Shown: positions 1 to 7,593, counted from the first letter of the stretch. The stretch: DNA of 8,621 nucleotides from JBEIDK01 sp040383485 (GCA_040383485.1 JBEIDK010000137.1:1-8621); one strand, 5' to 3'. Notes: generated by a model from the sequence alone, not told the origin. Numbers and translations: made by a program.

Positions 1-2
1 AA

Positions 3-254
3 TTTCAGACAGTTTTTTACATCTTAATCGGACTTTGTATTCTGACAATGGTTCTATCATTTACATCGTTTGACTTTATAGAGGTTGACACTGCTGTAAG
101 TTGGACAATGAAGTATTTCGCTTTGCCAATTCTCATCGTTACGGCACCAAGTTGTTACTTTATTTATTTAAGGTTCATTCGACAACACGAAACGAAAGAA
201 TACAAATCGAAAATCTGGACACAACTTCGGACAATATTCAGAATATTCATTTAA
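3..254 (+). CDS. C-terminal part of a small membrane protein (5' end outside window)
   Basis: The reading frame is open from the window edge to a TAA stop at 252-254, giving 83 visible residues. An ATG at 48 exists, but the residues before it (FQTVFYILIGLCILT) continue a hydrophobic helix through it, so the true start probably lies upstream of the window. Two membrane segments are visible: roughly residues 4-21 (VFYILIGLCILTMVLSF) and 36-59 (MKYFALPILIVTAPSCYFIYL). A basic, soluble-looking tail rich in Arg and Lys follows. I do not recognise the family and no catalytic motif is visible. It is the only plausible plus-strand gene and points toward the convergent minus-strand genes. No hairpin terminator is obvious after the stop. 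Confidence is moderate that it is a real gene and nil on function. Confidence 0.55.
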   Translation, partial: FQTVFYILIGLCILTMVLSFTSFDFIEVDTAVSWTMKYFALPILIVTAPSCYFIYLRFIRQHETKEYKSKIWTQLRTIFRIFI

Positions 255-339
255 TATTTCATATTGTTTTTCTGTCGTCATTTTGTCGTTGTGATGTGGT
301 CGGTTACACTTGCCGCTAACGTTTTGCAGCTACACGATG

Positions 340-645
340 TTTTTTATTTGTGGATTTCGTAGCTGATATTATCACAATACTACTGAACTTTTGTTGATAT
401 ATAAAAGGTATTTTAAACTCGTCAGCCCACAAATAAAAAATATGCGTGTAGGTGCTGTTGTACGCTGCCAAATCTTCTGTCCGCCAAATGTTTGCAATGA
501 TTTTTAGTTGAAGGCAACAGGGGAAAATGACAAGCTCTTTTTCTTTTTTGTTTGGAGTCTGCTTTAAGTTTTGCAATTGGCTTATGCAAAAATGAAAATG
601 TGCTTGGCATGCGCTTGGGTTGGTGTCTGCTGTTTTTATTTGTGG
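340..645. repeat. Three copies of TTTTTATTTGTGG (two direct, one inverted)
   Basis: TTTTTTATTTGTGG lies at 340-353. Its exact reverse complement CCACAAATAAAAAA is at 427-440 (14 bp perfect, 73 bp spacer). TTTTTATTTGTGG returns in the first orientation at 633-645. The first pair could form a stem-loop; the outer pair flanks about 280 bp. No transposase or coding capacity lies between them. Confidence 0.6.
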
Positions 646-691
646 TTTTATTTGCTTGTCGTTGAGTTATTCATGTTTTTGAATTAGGTCT

Positions 692-779
692 TGAGTAGCT
701 TTTAGGTAGGTCATTACTAGTTTTAGGGTAAATTATTAGTCGTTTTAAAATTAGTCATTGGTGATTTTTAGGTTGGTAA
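692..779. repeat. Degenerate tandem block around GTCATT and TTTTAGG
   Basis: TTTTAGG occurs three times: in the segments near 700-706, 721-727 and 766-772. The last two are each preceded by GTCATT (710-715 and 754-759), giving two related units about 44 bp apart. The unit differs by several substitutions and one indel. It lies just beyond the stop codon of the 567-residue gene and resembles slippage-derived intergenic sequence rather than a terminator. Confidence 0.4.
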
Positions 780-796
780 AATGCAAAGTGCAAAAT

Positions 797-2500
797 TTAT
801 CTCTTCACAACTTTCTTATACACACTCTGTTTGCCTTGTTGCGCAAGTGTTACAATGTACAAACCATTGGCATAATCCTTTACATTTATGTTTGCAAAAG
901 TAGTTGTAAATTGATTTGCAAAAACAACTTGCCCCGTATAATTACTTATACTTATGGTTATTGGTTTATTACTGTCAAAGACACCACCAGTAGTTATGTT
1001 TATTTCATCGGTTGTAGGGTTAGGGTACAATACTATTTCACTTTCAAAGCTCAATTTTTCAATGCCATCAGTTAATTGACAACCTGGCTCTAAGCATCCA
1101 AACTTATCAACGTGCATAACAAAACCTGGTTTTCCAAAACTGGTTATTTCTGGACAATGAAAATCAACATAACGCGAAACGTTACCACACAAATAAAAGC
1201 TGCTATCTGCCGCTATATCAACATCATATACATAAGTTTGGCTATAAATACATGCTGTATCTGCCTCAATTTGCCTACCCCACTGAATGTTACCATCATA
1301 ATCCATTTTTATTAGTAATCCAGCCATTTCTGTGTTAAGCAAAAGTAATAGTTTGTTATCATTTAAATCAAGCAATTGGGTTGAAAACGAAACAAAGCCA
1401 TTCATCCAACCATAAGTGTTGCCAACTTTCATAATTAAATCTTCTTTCAATCTTTTGCACCAAATCAAGTTACCTTCATAATCATATTTAGCTATTTTAA
1501 GCCCAGCACTATCACTAATTTCCTGGTTACCATAATTATTAAATGTTTCGGTGTATATGGCTAAAAAAGTGCTATCTGGCAAAGCTTTTAATAATGGTTC
1601 GCGGGTAACTGTGCTATCGCGGTAAGGCAGCATTTTGCTCCATAACCTATTGCCAAGGCTATCTAATTTCCAAATGTAGCCGTTGGCATATAAATCGCCA
1701 GTGTAAAATGGTACTTGTTGGCCTTGACCACCGTCAACCATTTCAAAGCTGTTGTAAGTTTCTGTGCCGCCTACAATGTAGGTTCCACTATCGGCTTTTA
1801 TTAAATCGCTACTCATGTAATTACCGTTGTTTGGCGTTGTATAATCGCTTTTGTGCCAAAGCAAATTGAATGATGTATCGTAGCAGGCTAATGTGTAACG
1901 TGGGCCAGAGTAACCATTGGTCAATCCGTTGGGAAAATTAAAATAGATTGAGGTTTCAAGAGAATCATTAAGATACGTTACATAAATGAGATTGTTGATA
2001 CTTTTCACGTTCACTACAACACCATTTACGTAGGGTGGCAGCAATGTAGAATGCACCAAATCTAAATTTGAATTGTTTACTACACCAAGATATGGATAAA
2101 AATGTTTTAAAAACAAGGTATCGGTACTATCGTTAACAACTAAGCTAGCAATGTAGGTCAAAGTGTTTTGCTCTTTAATAAAACCCTTTGGTTCAAACTG
2201 ATTTGATAACACAGTATCAACGTAATGAATTTTGAAACGATAAGGTCCATGTATATTGTTTTTATCGAATTTTAATAGTCTTGTTTGATTTGTATAATTA
2301 TACCAAACTGGTATGCTATCATGGTAGATTGGGTAAACATTGGATAAAATTAAAGAATCTTCATGCTCCTTTATAGTAAAAAGCAGATGAGTATAAGTTG
2401 TGTCATCTAATATCCTTACAAAGCGTTCTTGCGCTTTGCAATTGTTAATTGTAAACTGTAAATTGTAAAAGAGAAAAAAAGTAAGTAAAATTTGCTTCAT
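797..2500 (-). CDS. T9SS-exported protein with propeller-like repeats and type A sorting domain
   Basis: The 567-residue product has a signal peptide: a Lys at position 3, a hydrophobic core at about 4-18 and likely cleavage after CKA (residue 23). The C-terminal 80 or so residues (about 488-567) begin with VLYPNPTTDEINI and end NGLYIV...YKKVVKR, the hallmark of a T9SS type A sorting domain, so export across the outer membrane is expected. In the middle a motif of the form D-x-x-G-N-x-x-W-x-[KR] recurs at about 207-217, 279-289, 339-349 and 399-409, with Trp spacings of 72, 60 and 60 residues. A degenerate VDKFGCLEPGC copy at 464-474 leads into the sorting domain. This spacing suggests a beta-propeller of roughly 60-residue blades, common in Bacteroidota secreted proteins. 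No enzymatic motif is visible; ligand unknown. The start ATG is 60 nt from the stop of the upstream gene, with a terminator in between. Confidence 0.9.
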   Translation of the reverse strand: MKQILLTFFLFYNLQFTINNCKAQERFVRILDDTTYTHLLFTIKEHEDSLILSNVYPIYHDSIPVWYNYTNQTRLLKFDKNNIHGPYRFKIHYVDTVLSNQFEPKGFIKEQNTLTYIASLVVNDSTDTLFLKHFYPYLGVVNNSNLDLVHSTLLPPYVNGVVVNVKSINNLIYVTYLNDSLETSIYFNFPNGLTNGYSGPRYTLACYDTSFNLLWHKSDYTTPNNGNYMSSDLIKADSGTYIVGGTETYNSFEMVDGGQGQQVPFYTGDLYANGYIWKLDSLGNRLWSKMLPYRDSTVTREPLLKALPDSTFLAIYTETFNNYGNQEISDSAGLKIAKYDYEGNLIWCKRLKEDLIMKVGNTYGWMNGFVSFSTQLLDLNDNKLLLLLNTEMAGLLIKMDYDGNIQWGRQIEADTACIYSQTYVYDVDIAADSSFYLCGNVSRYVDFHCPEITSFGKPGFVMHVDKFGCLEPGCQLTDGIEKLSFESEIVLYPNPTTDEINITTGGVFDSNKPITISISNYTGQVVFANQFTTTFANINVKDYANGLYIVTLAQQGKQSVYKKVVKR

Positions 2501-2517
2501 GTTTTTATAGTTATAAA

Positions 2518-2552
2518 AATAACCAGCCTCAGCAGAACCGAGGCTGGTTATT
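2518..2552 (-). terminator. Intrinsic terminator after the 1511-residue gene
   Basis: A perfect 13-bp inverted repeat, AATAACCAGCCTC (2518-2530) and GAGGCTGGTTATT (2540-2552), encloses a 9-nt loop. Read on the minus strand it starts 8 nt after the TAA stop of the large gene and runs into ATTTTTAT, a short U-tract. It ends only 17 nt before the ATG of the 567-residue gene, so it also sits in that gene's leader. It could act as a full terminator or as an attenuator that lowers expression of the second gene. Confidence 0.85.
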
Positions 2553-2560
2553 CGGTTAAA

Positions 2561-5500
2561 TTATTTTATCACTTCAAATTTAGCATTATTATAAATAACC
2601 TTGGCATCGGCTATTTGCAAAATATAAGTACCGCTTAGTAATTGTTTAGTGTCAATTATTATTTGGTCTTGTACGTTGCTAAGGCTTATTTGTTGTAATA
2701 GTTTGCCATCTAAGGCAATTATTTTAAGGGTGGTGCCAATGGGCAATGCCATTTCTTGCAAATGGTATTTTACCAATAAATAATCTTTGGCAGGGTTGGG
2801 CGATATTTCTAAGCCTAACTTTTCGTCGGCACCTACTGGGCGTGTTTTGTGTTTAGCTTTGCGGGTGTTGCTTTCGTCAGGGAAATACGTCATTGCCTCA
2901 TCACTAGCAATACCATTAAGCGCAAGCAAAGCATTAGCTTGTGCTGATGCCCAATTGTCGTGCGTTTTTATTGTTTGCAGCATATCTATATCAGCCGAAG
3001 CCAATGCAGTTAAGTCCTCATCGGTATATGTTTTTTCTCTATACCATTGCAAATAATCAATTGTTTCTTGCATATCATCGGCATCTTTTCCCCTTAAATT
3101 TGCTTTTAAGTCTCCCAACAATTGGAAGGCTTCTTCAGCAAATCCGTTGCTGAATTTCAGCATTGCTTTTTGGCTTTTGCTTGCCATGTCGGGCATCATG
3201 CCAAGTACAGTGTATATGCTATCTTCAAATACGCTATCGGTGCTTAAATGATTGTGAATTTCGTTTTGTGTGATACTGTACATTTCTTCGGCCTGGCCTT
3301 TTAAGCTGGTAATTAAGTTGTCAAAACTACTCATGGTTGCTGCTTCGGCGTCTATTTGTTCGCGCATGTAGGCACTCAACAAATTAATACGTGCATCTAA
3401 TTTTGCTTGCACTTCGGCACTGCGTGCGGCAATAGGGTTGCTTACCAAAATGTTGCGTATCATGGCTGCACTCAAAATTTCGTTAGCAGCCACATCAATT
3501 AAAACTGCCTCAGTTAAATTTGGGCTTAAGCGCATCAATTCGTCATAGGTGGCATAAGCAGTAGTATGTTCTACTTCAATTAATTCTAAAATAACAGCGT
3601 GTGTATTGCCACCATCAGCCAAATTATCGTAAGTAGCTTTAAGCGATTGCAAATTGGCATTCATGTTTTGTACATTGGTTGATGCAATGCGCAAATTAGC
3701 TGTAACAGACTGAAAAGGGCAAGAGGCTGTAGAGTCGTAAACAACCAAATTCCCATAGGTGTTCGAATTAAGTGTAATAATGTTAATATTTGAAGAAGAA
3801 TAATATGCATTATTTTGTTGCAAAAACCCAACCGGTACCAACCTAGCATTTAGGGTAGCGTCGTGCGTTGTGTATTGTATTTGCCCACCTTCGTTTTTAA
3901 AATTACCTTCGGGGTTGGTTAAATAATTGGTTTGATTGCTAAATGTATTGCCGGCCAATGTTGTGTTTTGTACATTTGAGTTAGTCATACCTATTTGGTT
4001 TGAGATGCCAAAGCCCGCTGAAGTTGGTGAAGCAATTTTTATGTAGTTATCGTACCTACTATTGTTGTGTTGGTTGCAACGGAGTTTTAAGCCAGTATAA
4101 TTTGTAGTATTCAGATTATTTGGCATATCTCTATTATTATCAATACTCTCGAACCCAACAGAAAGTCCTCTGAAATAGTTTTTTTCAATTTCATCTTGTG
4201 CATCCTGGTTGTTGCGCACAACGCAACCAATGCGATGAAATGATGACCATTGTATCCCACCAGATGCACTGCGACCATCAAACAAATTGCCCTCACATTT
4301 AAAGTTTTGCGATAGCTGGTCAATGTATAAACCATAAGGCGTTATACTAGTGTTGTTGAAAGGTGTGCCGCTTGGGTTTACGCTACCAGCATAACCAACA
4401 TGAAACTTATTAAAACGCCAGTCGGTGTTTTTAACACCATTTATGTATGCACCATACCAACTTTCAAAAAAGGCATTGTAAACGGTTATGCTTTTAGCGG
4501 TATTTACCAAGCCTTGTGCATAAATGCCATATCTTAACTTTTCAAATTTTGAAACCACATTACCAACAGTGTTAACGGTAGTAGGTGGCGTGGTTGCATA
4601 ATAACTTTGTACCCTAAAGCCCGCATTGTTAGCATTTATTCCAATTCTACCATGTGTATAAATGGGGTTTTGTGATGTAAATAACCTTGTATCGTGCAAC
4701 CAGCAACCTTTTAGTTTTACGCCATAAGCAAAACGGAATTGTATGTCTTCAAGCAAACTGTAATTTACAAAAGCTTGTTGCAAACCACTAGCAGTGCATA
4801 AATTACCATTAATGTCTAATGGGTTTCCAGTTCCATCGTAGCTTAAACTTTTACCAATATAGTTATTGTCAACAACAAATTCGGTTAACTGAAAGTATGA
4901 TCTGTTGTCGCTTTCTACCCCATTATTCATATTTCTGTATCTTAAAATAATAGCGTCGCGCCCATTATTATTAAATTTGCCATAGTTGGTAACGAAGGTT
5001 GATGTGTTATAAGTGCCATTGCAAATGACCATACCACCATAGCTGTTCAATTCATAATAATTACTAGCAAAAGGAGCAATTAAATCGGCCGTAACCGGAA
5101 TGCCTAATGTACGTTTTGCAGTTACAACTCCCACATAAGCATTTTCAATTGTAGAAGCTGTATTCATAATCAATACTCCTTGGTTTACGGCGGTTTGCGA
5201 TGCCAATGTATTACCCCACACCTCAACACCAATCCACATGAGGTTGCATGAGTTTGTTAGTTTTGTTCCTGAAAGTGCTAGCCTTTTACCTTGAGGAATC
5301 ACCAATTTACCTTTGGGTCCAAAATACCAAGTTTTACCAGCAAAAATTGTTGAAGTGTTGGATGGTAAATTTATGGTTACTGTACCATTAAAATACATAG
5401 TGTTTGGGGTTGTAAAATCAGTAATATTTGTTGGATTTATTTCTATATCACAATTGCCATTTTGAGTAAAGAAATTTGTCCATCGCACACAACATGATGC

Positions 5501-7096
5501 AGTACGCTCGGGACTTGCTGTAATGTTGAATGCGTTTAAATAATTTTCGCCATCTATTTGGTCGGGTAAAAGATAAGAATTTAGTAATCCTAAATCGTAG
5601 CTAGCTGCATTGGGTATGTTACTTGCAATACCGTTGGCAATTGGCATTGATACACCTGCAGGCAATGGAGTTATAGGACTAGCAGCAAGGGTAGCTAAAG
5701 ATGGGTTGTCAGGGTTAGTAAGTTTATGAATGCCATCGGCTTTGCACAAATATAAATTATTATCAAACCCACGTTCAATGAACGAAAATTGATATGTATT
5801 ACTATTGGCCGTGCTCAATGTTTGTATACTTGGAGTAGGGTTAGAACCAGCTAAATTTGCATATTGTACATAGTTATTTGGATTTATAGCTGGTGCTGGA
5901 GTAGTTTCTACGTGTGTAAAATATAAGTATTGTCCATTGGGAGAAAATTCAATGCCTTTTGCAGTGTATGGTTGCGAATTTCCTAATGAGTTTGTAGGAA
6001 AATAAATTCTTTTTTCGGAACCTGCCACAATTGTTCCGATGTAATTCATATCTGCCACATAAATAAATCCGAATGCAGCACTGATAGCAGGTGCAGCAAG
6101 CCTAAATCCAGTAGTTGTTTTAATAACTTCCATTTCACTTTGGCAAAAGCGTAAAGAATTGATTGGTGATACTTGATTTAAGTTTATTTCATAATCAGGA
6201 TTCGAAGTATCCCAAACAATACCGTTCTCATCAACTTTCATTCTATAAATGCTATGAGAATTTTTTATAAATAAAAATCGATAATCAGTTGTTATTGTAC
6301 CAATAGTTACACTATGTAAAGGAGTCAGTGCAAAATGCATACTATTATTGTGTACATCTATTGCAAATAATTCGTTGCCTTGATTCATAGCTTCAATATA
6401 ATTTATTTGGCTACTACTACCTAAAATAACTCCATTGCCTCTTGATGTGCATGAACTAGAATTGCTATTGTAAGGGCTATACGGATTATGAATACTCATG
6501 TCAATGGTATAATATACTGGTCTTAAGTTAGAATAGATACCAAATACATAATTAGAGGCATGCGCTGCAACGATATAATACTTTGAACAATCGCCTGGCT
6601 TTGGAATAATTACAATTTCGCCAGCTGCGTTTAGTATTGGCTGGTCTGGTGGTAGACCAACACCATTACCATTTGGTGGTGTAGGTGTTTGAAAGGTAAT
6701 TGGCGCTCCATATCCATCATAAATATATCCATCAACAATAAAAAATAGAATACTTCCGTCAGGGGCGTACATTGCGTTAAAACTAATATTTGCTTGCTGA
6801 TTAGCATAATTAGAACTAATAGTAGATGTTGGAAGATTTAAATAAGAATTTGTACTGTAATCCCAATACACTTTTGGCATTATCATTTTAGGCATTTGGG
6901 CAATGGCATGATAACTACAACTTAACAGAACAAGTACTAATGCTATCCACCTTAGTGTCTCTCTTGCATGTCTAATTGTTGGTAATTTGCCAATGCTTGG
7001 TGTGCATTGCGCCTCTGCCAAAGCAGGTACGGTTGAAGTCGTTTGACTTAACTGTGTTTTCCTAAAATAATTAGGATTTTTTGCATGATTTATCAT
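2561..7096 (-). CDS. Large T9SS-exported propeller / beta-helix surface protein
   Basis: The 1511-residue product has four recognisable parts. The only hydrophobic export segment is at about 50-60 (WIALVLVLLSC), with likely cleavage after HAIA (residue 66), so about 49 residues precede it. Residues about 76-515 look like the propeller-type N-domain of Bacteroidota surface proteins, with APDGSILFFIVDG, IVIIPKPGDCSKYYIV and GIEFSPNGQYLYFTH as signature-like segments. Residues about 555-1120 are Asn/Gly/Tyr-rich with repeated short beta strands (for example YGIYAQGLVNT, YGAYINGVKN), typical of a parallel beta-helix. Residues about 1130-1400 are predicted helical and Ala/Glu/Leu-rich. Residues about 1427-1511 (LEISPNPAKDYLLVKY to GTYILQI...FEVIK) are a T9SS type A sorting domain. 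A role as cell-surface adhesin or glycan-binding protein is inference; no catalytic triad or metal site is obvious. ATG at 7096 is the only ATG before the hydrophobic segment; a TTG at codon 27 is an alternative. LLSC at 57-60 weakly resembles a lipobox, but the sorting domain favours signal peptidase I. Confidence 0.9.
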   Translation of the reverse strand: MINHAKNPNYFRKTQLSQTTSTVPALAEAQCTPSIGKLPTIRHARETLRWIALVLVLLSCSYHAIAQMPKMIMPKVYWDYSTNSYLNLPTSTISSNYANQQANISFNAMYAPDGSILFFIVDGYIYDGYGAPITFQTPTPPNGNGVGLPPDQPILNAAGEIVIIPKPGDCSKYYIVAAHASNYVFGIYSNLRPVYYTIDMSIHNPYSPYNSNSSSCTSRGNGVILGSSSQINYIEAMNQGNELFAIDVHNNSMHFALTPLHSVTIGTITTDYRFLFIKNSHSIYRMKVDENGIVWDTSNPDYEINLNQVSPINSLRFCQSEMEVIKTTTGFRLAAPAISAAFGFIYVADMNYIGTIVAGSEKRIYFPTNSLGNSQPYTAKGIEFSPNGQYLYFTHVETTPAPAINPNNYVQYANLAGSNPTPSIQTLSTANSNTYQFSFIERGFDNNLYLCKADGIHKLTNPDNPSLATLAASPITPLPAGVSMPIANGIASNIPNAASYDLGLLNSYLLPDQIDGENYLNAFNITASPERTASCCVRWTNFFTQNGNCDIEINPTNITDFTTPNTMYFNGTVTINLPSNTSTIFAGKTWYFGPKGKLVIPQGKRLALSGTKLTNSCNLMWIGVEVWGNTLASQTAVNQGVLIMNTASTIENAYVGVVTAKRTLGIPVTADLIAPFASNYYELNSYGGMVICNGTYNTSTFVTNYGKFNNNGRDAIILRYRNMNNGVESDNRSYFQLTEFVVDNNYIGKSLSYDGTGNPLDINGNLCTASGLQQAFVNYSLLEDIQFRFAYGVKLKGCWLHDTRLFTSQNPIYTHGRIGINANNAGFRVQSYYATTPPTTVNTVGNVVSKFEKLRYGIYAQGLVNTAKSITVYNAFFESWYGAYINGVKNTDWRFNKFHVGYAGSVNPSGTPFNNTSITPYGLYIDQLSQNFKCEGNLFDGRSASGGIQWSSFHRIGCVVRNNQDAQDEIEKNYFRGLSVGFESIDNNRDMPNNLNTTNYTGLKLRCNQHNNSRYDNYIKIASPTSAGFGISNQIGMTNSNVQNTTLAGNTFSNQTNYLTNPEGNFKNEGGQIQYTTHDATLNARLVPVGFLQQNNAYYSSSNINIITLNSNTYGNLVVYDSTASCPFQSVTANLRIASTNVQNMNANLQSLKATYDNLADGGNTHAVILELIEVEHTTAYATYDELMRLSPNLTEAVLIDVAANEILSAAMIRNILVSNPIAARSAEVQAKLDARINLLSAYMREQIDAEAATMSSFDNLITSLKGQAEEMYSITQNEIHNHLSTDSVFEDSIYTVLGMMPDMASKSQKAMLKFSNGFAEEAFQLLGDLKANLRGKDADDMQETIDYLQWYREKTYTDEDLTALASADIDMLQTIKTHDNWASAQANALLALNGIASDEAMTYFPDESNTRKAKHKTRPVGADEKLGLEISPNPAKDYLLVKYHLQEMALPIGTTLKIIALDGKLLQQISLSNVQDQIIIDTKQLLSGTYILQIADAKVIYNNAKFEVIK

Positions 7097-7149
7097 ACTT
7101 TTGTTGAATTAATGGTTTCGGGTGCGTGTTGAAAATTTACCCTTGCCAT
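7093..7149 (-). CDS. Possible 18-residue upstream reading frame overlapping the large gene's start
   Basis: On the minus strand an ATG at 7149 opens an 18-codon frame (MARVNFQHAPETINSTKV) whose TGA stop overlaps the ATG of the 1511-residue gene as ATGA. Such a four-base overlap is the usual geometry of translational coupling, so a leader peptide could tune initiation of the large gene. Against this, the frame is very short, there is no well-placed ribosome binding site (an AGGAG lies about 20 nt upstream), and chance can produce it. Other small frames start nearby in the same leader. Function unknown. Confidence 0.25.
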   Translation of the reverse strand: MARVNFQHAPETINSTKV

Positions 7150-7168
7150 GGTTAAAAATTATTTTTTG

Positions 7169-7207
7169 CTCCTGCATTTCATTTTAATGATTTGTGGGAG
7201 TTTTTTT
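7169..7207. other. Stem-loop with T-run in the leader of the large gene
   Basis: CTCCTGCA (7169-7176) pairs with TGTGGGAG (7193-7200), including two G-T wobbles, and an inner CATT/AATG stem caps it. Seven T follow on the plus strand (7201-7207), so it has the form of a plus-strand terminator although no plus-strand gene ends here. On the minus strand it lies inside the predicted 5' leader of the 1511-residue gene, about 70 nt upstream of the start codon. It may be a leader hairpin or a barrier to antisense transcription. Confidence 0.4.
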
Positions 7208-7218
7208 ATTTACTCCGT

Positions 7219-7226
7219 CAAATATA
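7219..7226 (-). promoter_or_regulatory. Candidate -7 promoter box for the large gene
   Basis: Read on the minus strand this is TATATTTG, an exact match to the Bacteroidota -7 consensus TAnnTTTG. It would place the transcript start near 7213 and give a leader of roughly 115 nt. No TTG-type -33 box is seen at the expected distance; that position is instead occupied by the edge of a palindrome (7247-7267), which suggests activator dependence. AT-rich DNA produces such boxes by chance, so confidence is moderate. Confidence 0.45.
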
Positions 7227-7246
7227 TACGATTAAATTTCGTTTTT

Positions 7247-7267
7247 ATATCCTTAATTTAAGGATAT
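7247..7267. promoter_or_regulatory. Palindromic operator candidate upstream of the large gene
   Basis: ATATCCTTAA (7247-7256) and TTAAGGATAT (7258-7267) are perfect 10-bp inverted repeats around a single T. The near edge is 20 bp upstream of the TATATTTG box, overlapping where a -33 element would be. Size and symmetry fit binding of a dimeric helix-turn-helix protein. The neighbouring response regulator is the obvious candidate, but that link is inference. Confidence 0.5.
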
Positions 7268-7516
7268 TTCAATTTTTTGCTAAATTTTATATGTAGTAAT
7301 ATTTGATGCTTTTAAAGTGAAGAAAATTTATTAACAGAAATCTTGTGAGGCACTGTGAATATTAGAATACAATTTTAAACAAGACACAAATATTTTTTAA
7401 TTGATTATTTTTTTCTTATTTTATTTAAATTTCAAAATATTATTTTTGAATAAAACAATAGCAAAAATTAGGATATTGCTAATTTGTTGATAACTTTTAT
7501 AAGTAGTAATTGTTGA
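7262..7516. repeat. Two degenerate direct copies of a regulatory block
   Basis: The order GGATAT, GCTAA, TTTTATAxGTAGTAAT occurs twice: at 7262-7267, 7279-7283 and 7285-7300, then at 7471-7476, 7478-7482 and 7495-7510. The best part is a 22-mer (7285-7306 versus 7495-7516) with 19 identical positions. The copies are about 210 bp apart with different internal spacing, which suggests repeated protein-binding sites or an old duplication. The DNA between them is very AT-rich and holds a 7-bp inverted repeat TTCAAAA/TTTTGAA (7431-7437, 7444-7450). No gene is visible from 7150 to 7540. Confidence 0.45.
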
Positions 7517-7540
7517 AAAAAATTGGAATGAAAACCAAAA

Positions 7541-7593
7541 AATAGAAATGTAAGGTTTGTTCGGCGGAGCCCACCAAACCTTGCATTTCTATT
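7541..7593 (-). terminator. Intrinsic terminator of the response regulator gene
   Basis: The arms 7541-7559 and 7575-7593 pair over 19 positions with one G-U wobble (AATAGAAATG... against ...CATTTCTATT). The 15-nt loop contains a small GGC/GCC stem. On the minus strand the stem ends in TATTTTTTGG, a good U-tract, 20 nt or so beyond the regulator's stop codon. It should separate the regulator transcript from the downstream large gene, which therefore needs its own promoter. Confidence 0.85.

Larger units (their letters stand above)
255..796. other. Gene-free interval with short repeats between convergent genes
   Basis: No convincing gene is visible. Two overlapping minus-strand open frames (316-576 and 422-610) use different frames of the same DNA, have low-complexity Lys-rich sequence and no recognisable domain, so I treat them as chance frames. 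The stretch holds a 7-bp inverted repeat CAGCTAC (327-333) with GTAGCTG (359-365), three copies of a 13-base motif (listed separately), two copies of GTCTGCT (about 557 and 625), and a degenerate TTTTAGG repeat block near 690-780. The texture suggests a dispersed intergenic repeat or decayed sequence rather than coding DNA. No convincing intrinsic terminator for the 567-residue gene is visible at its right edge. Confidence 0.5.

Noticed and set aside
311..480. Integron attC site starting at GCCGCTAACG
   Set aside because: CGCTAAC resembles an attC left core, but no matching GTTRRRY right core follows within about 160 nt, and the internal 7-bp inverted repeat is too small.
316..610. Two minus-strand open frames of 86 and 62 codons (316-576 and 422-610)
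   Set aside because: They overlap in different frames, have no domain or signal peptide, and lie in repeat-like DNA. Neither has supporting start signals or context.
758..1315. Plus-strand frames within the 3' half of the 567-residue gene
   Set aside because: They are antisense to a well-supported coding region with a clear sorting domain.
2575..2582. TAAATTTG (minus strand) as a promoter for the 567-residue gene
   Set aside because: It matches the -7 consensus but lies in coding sequence, has no -33 partner, and its transcript would still pass through the terminator hairpin.
6915..6930. Lipobox (LLSC) making the large protein a lipoprotein
   Set aside because: Leu at the -2 position is unusual, a good signal peptidase I site (HAIA) follows, and the C-terminal sorting domain implies T9SS export.
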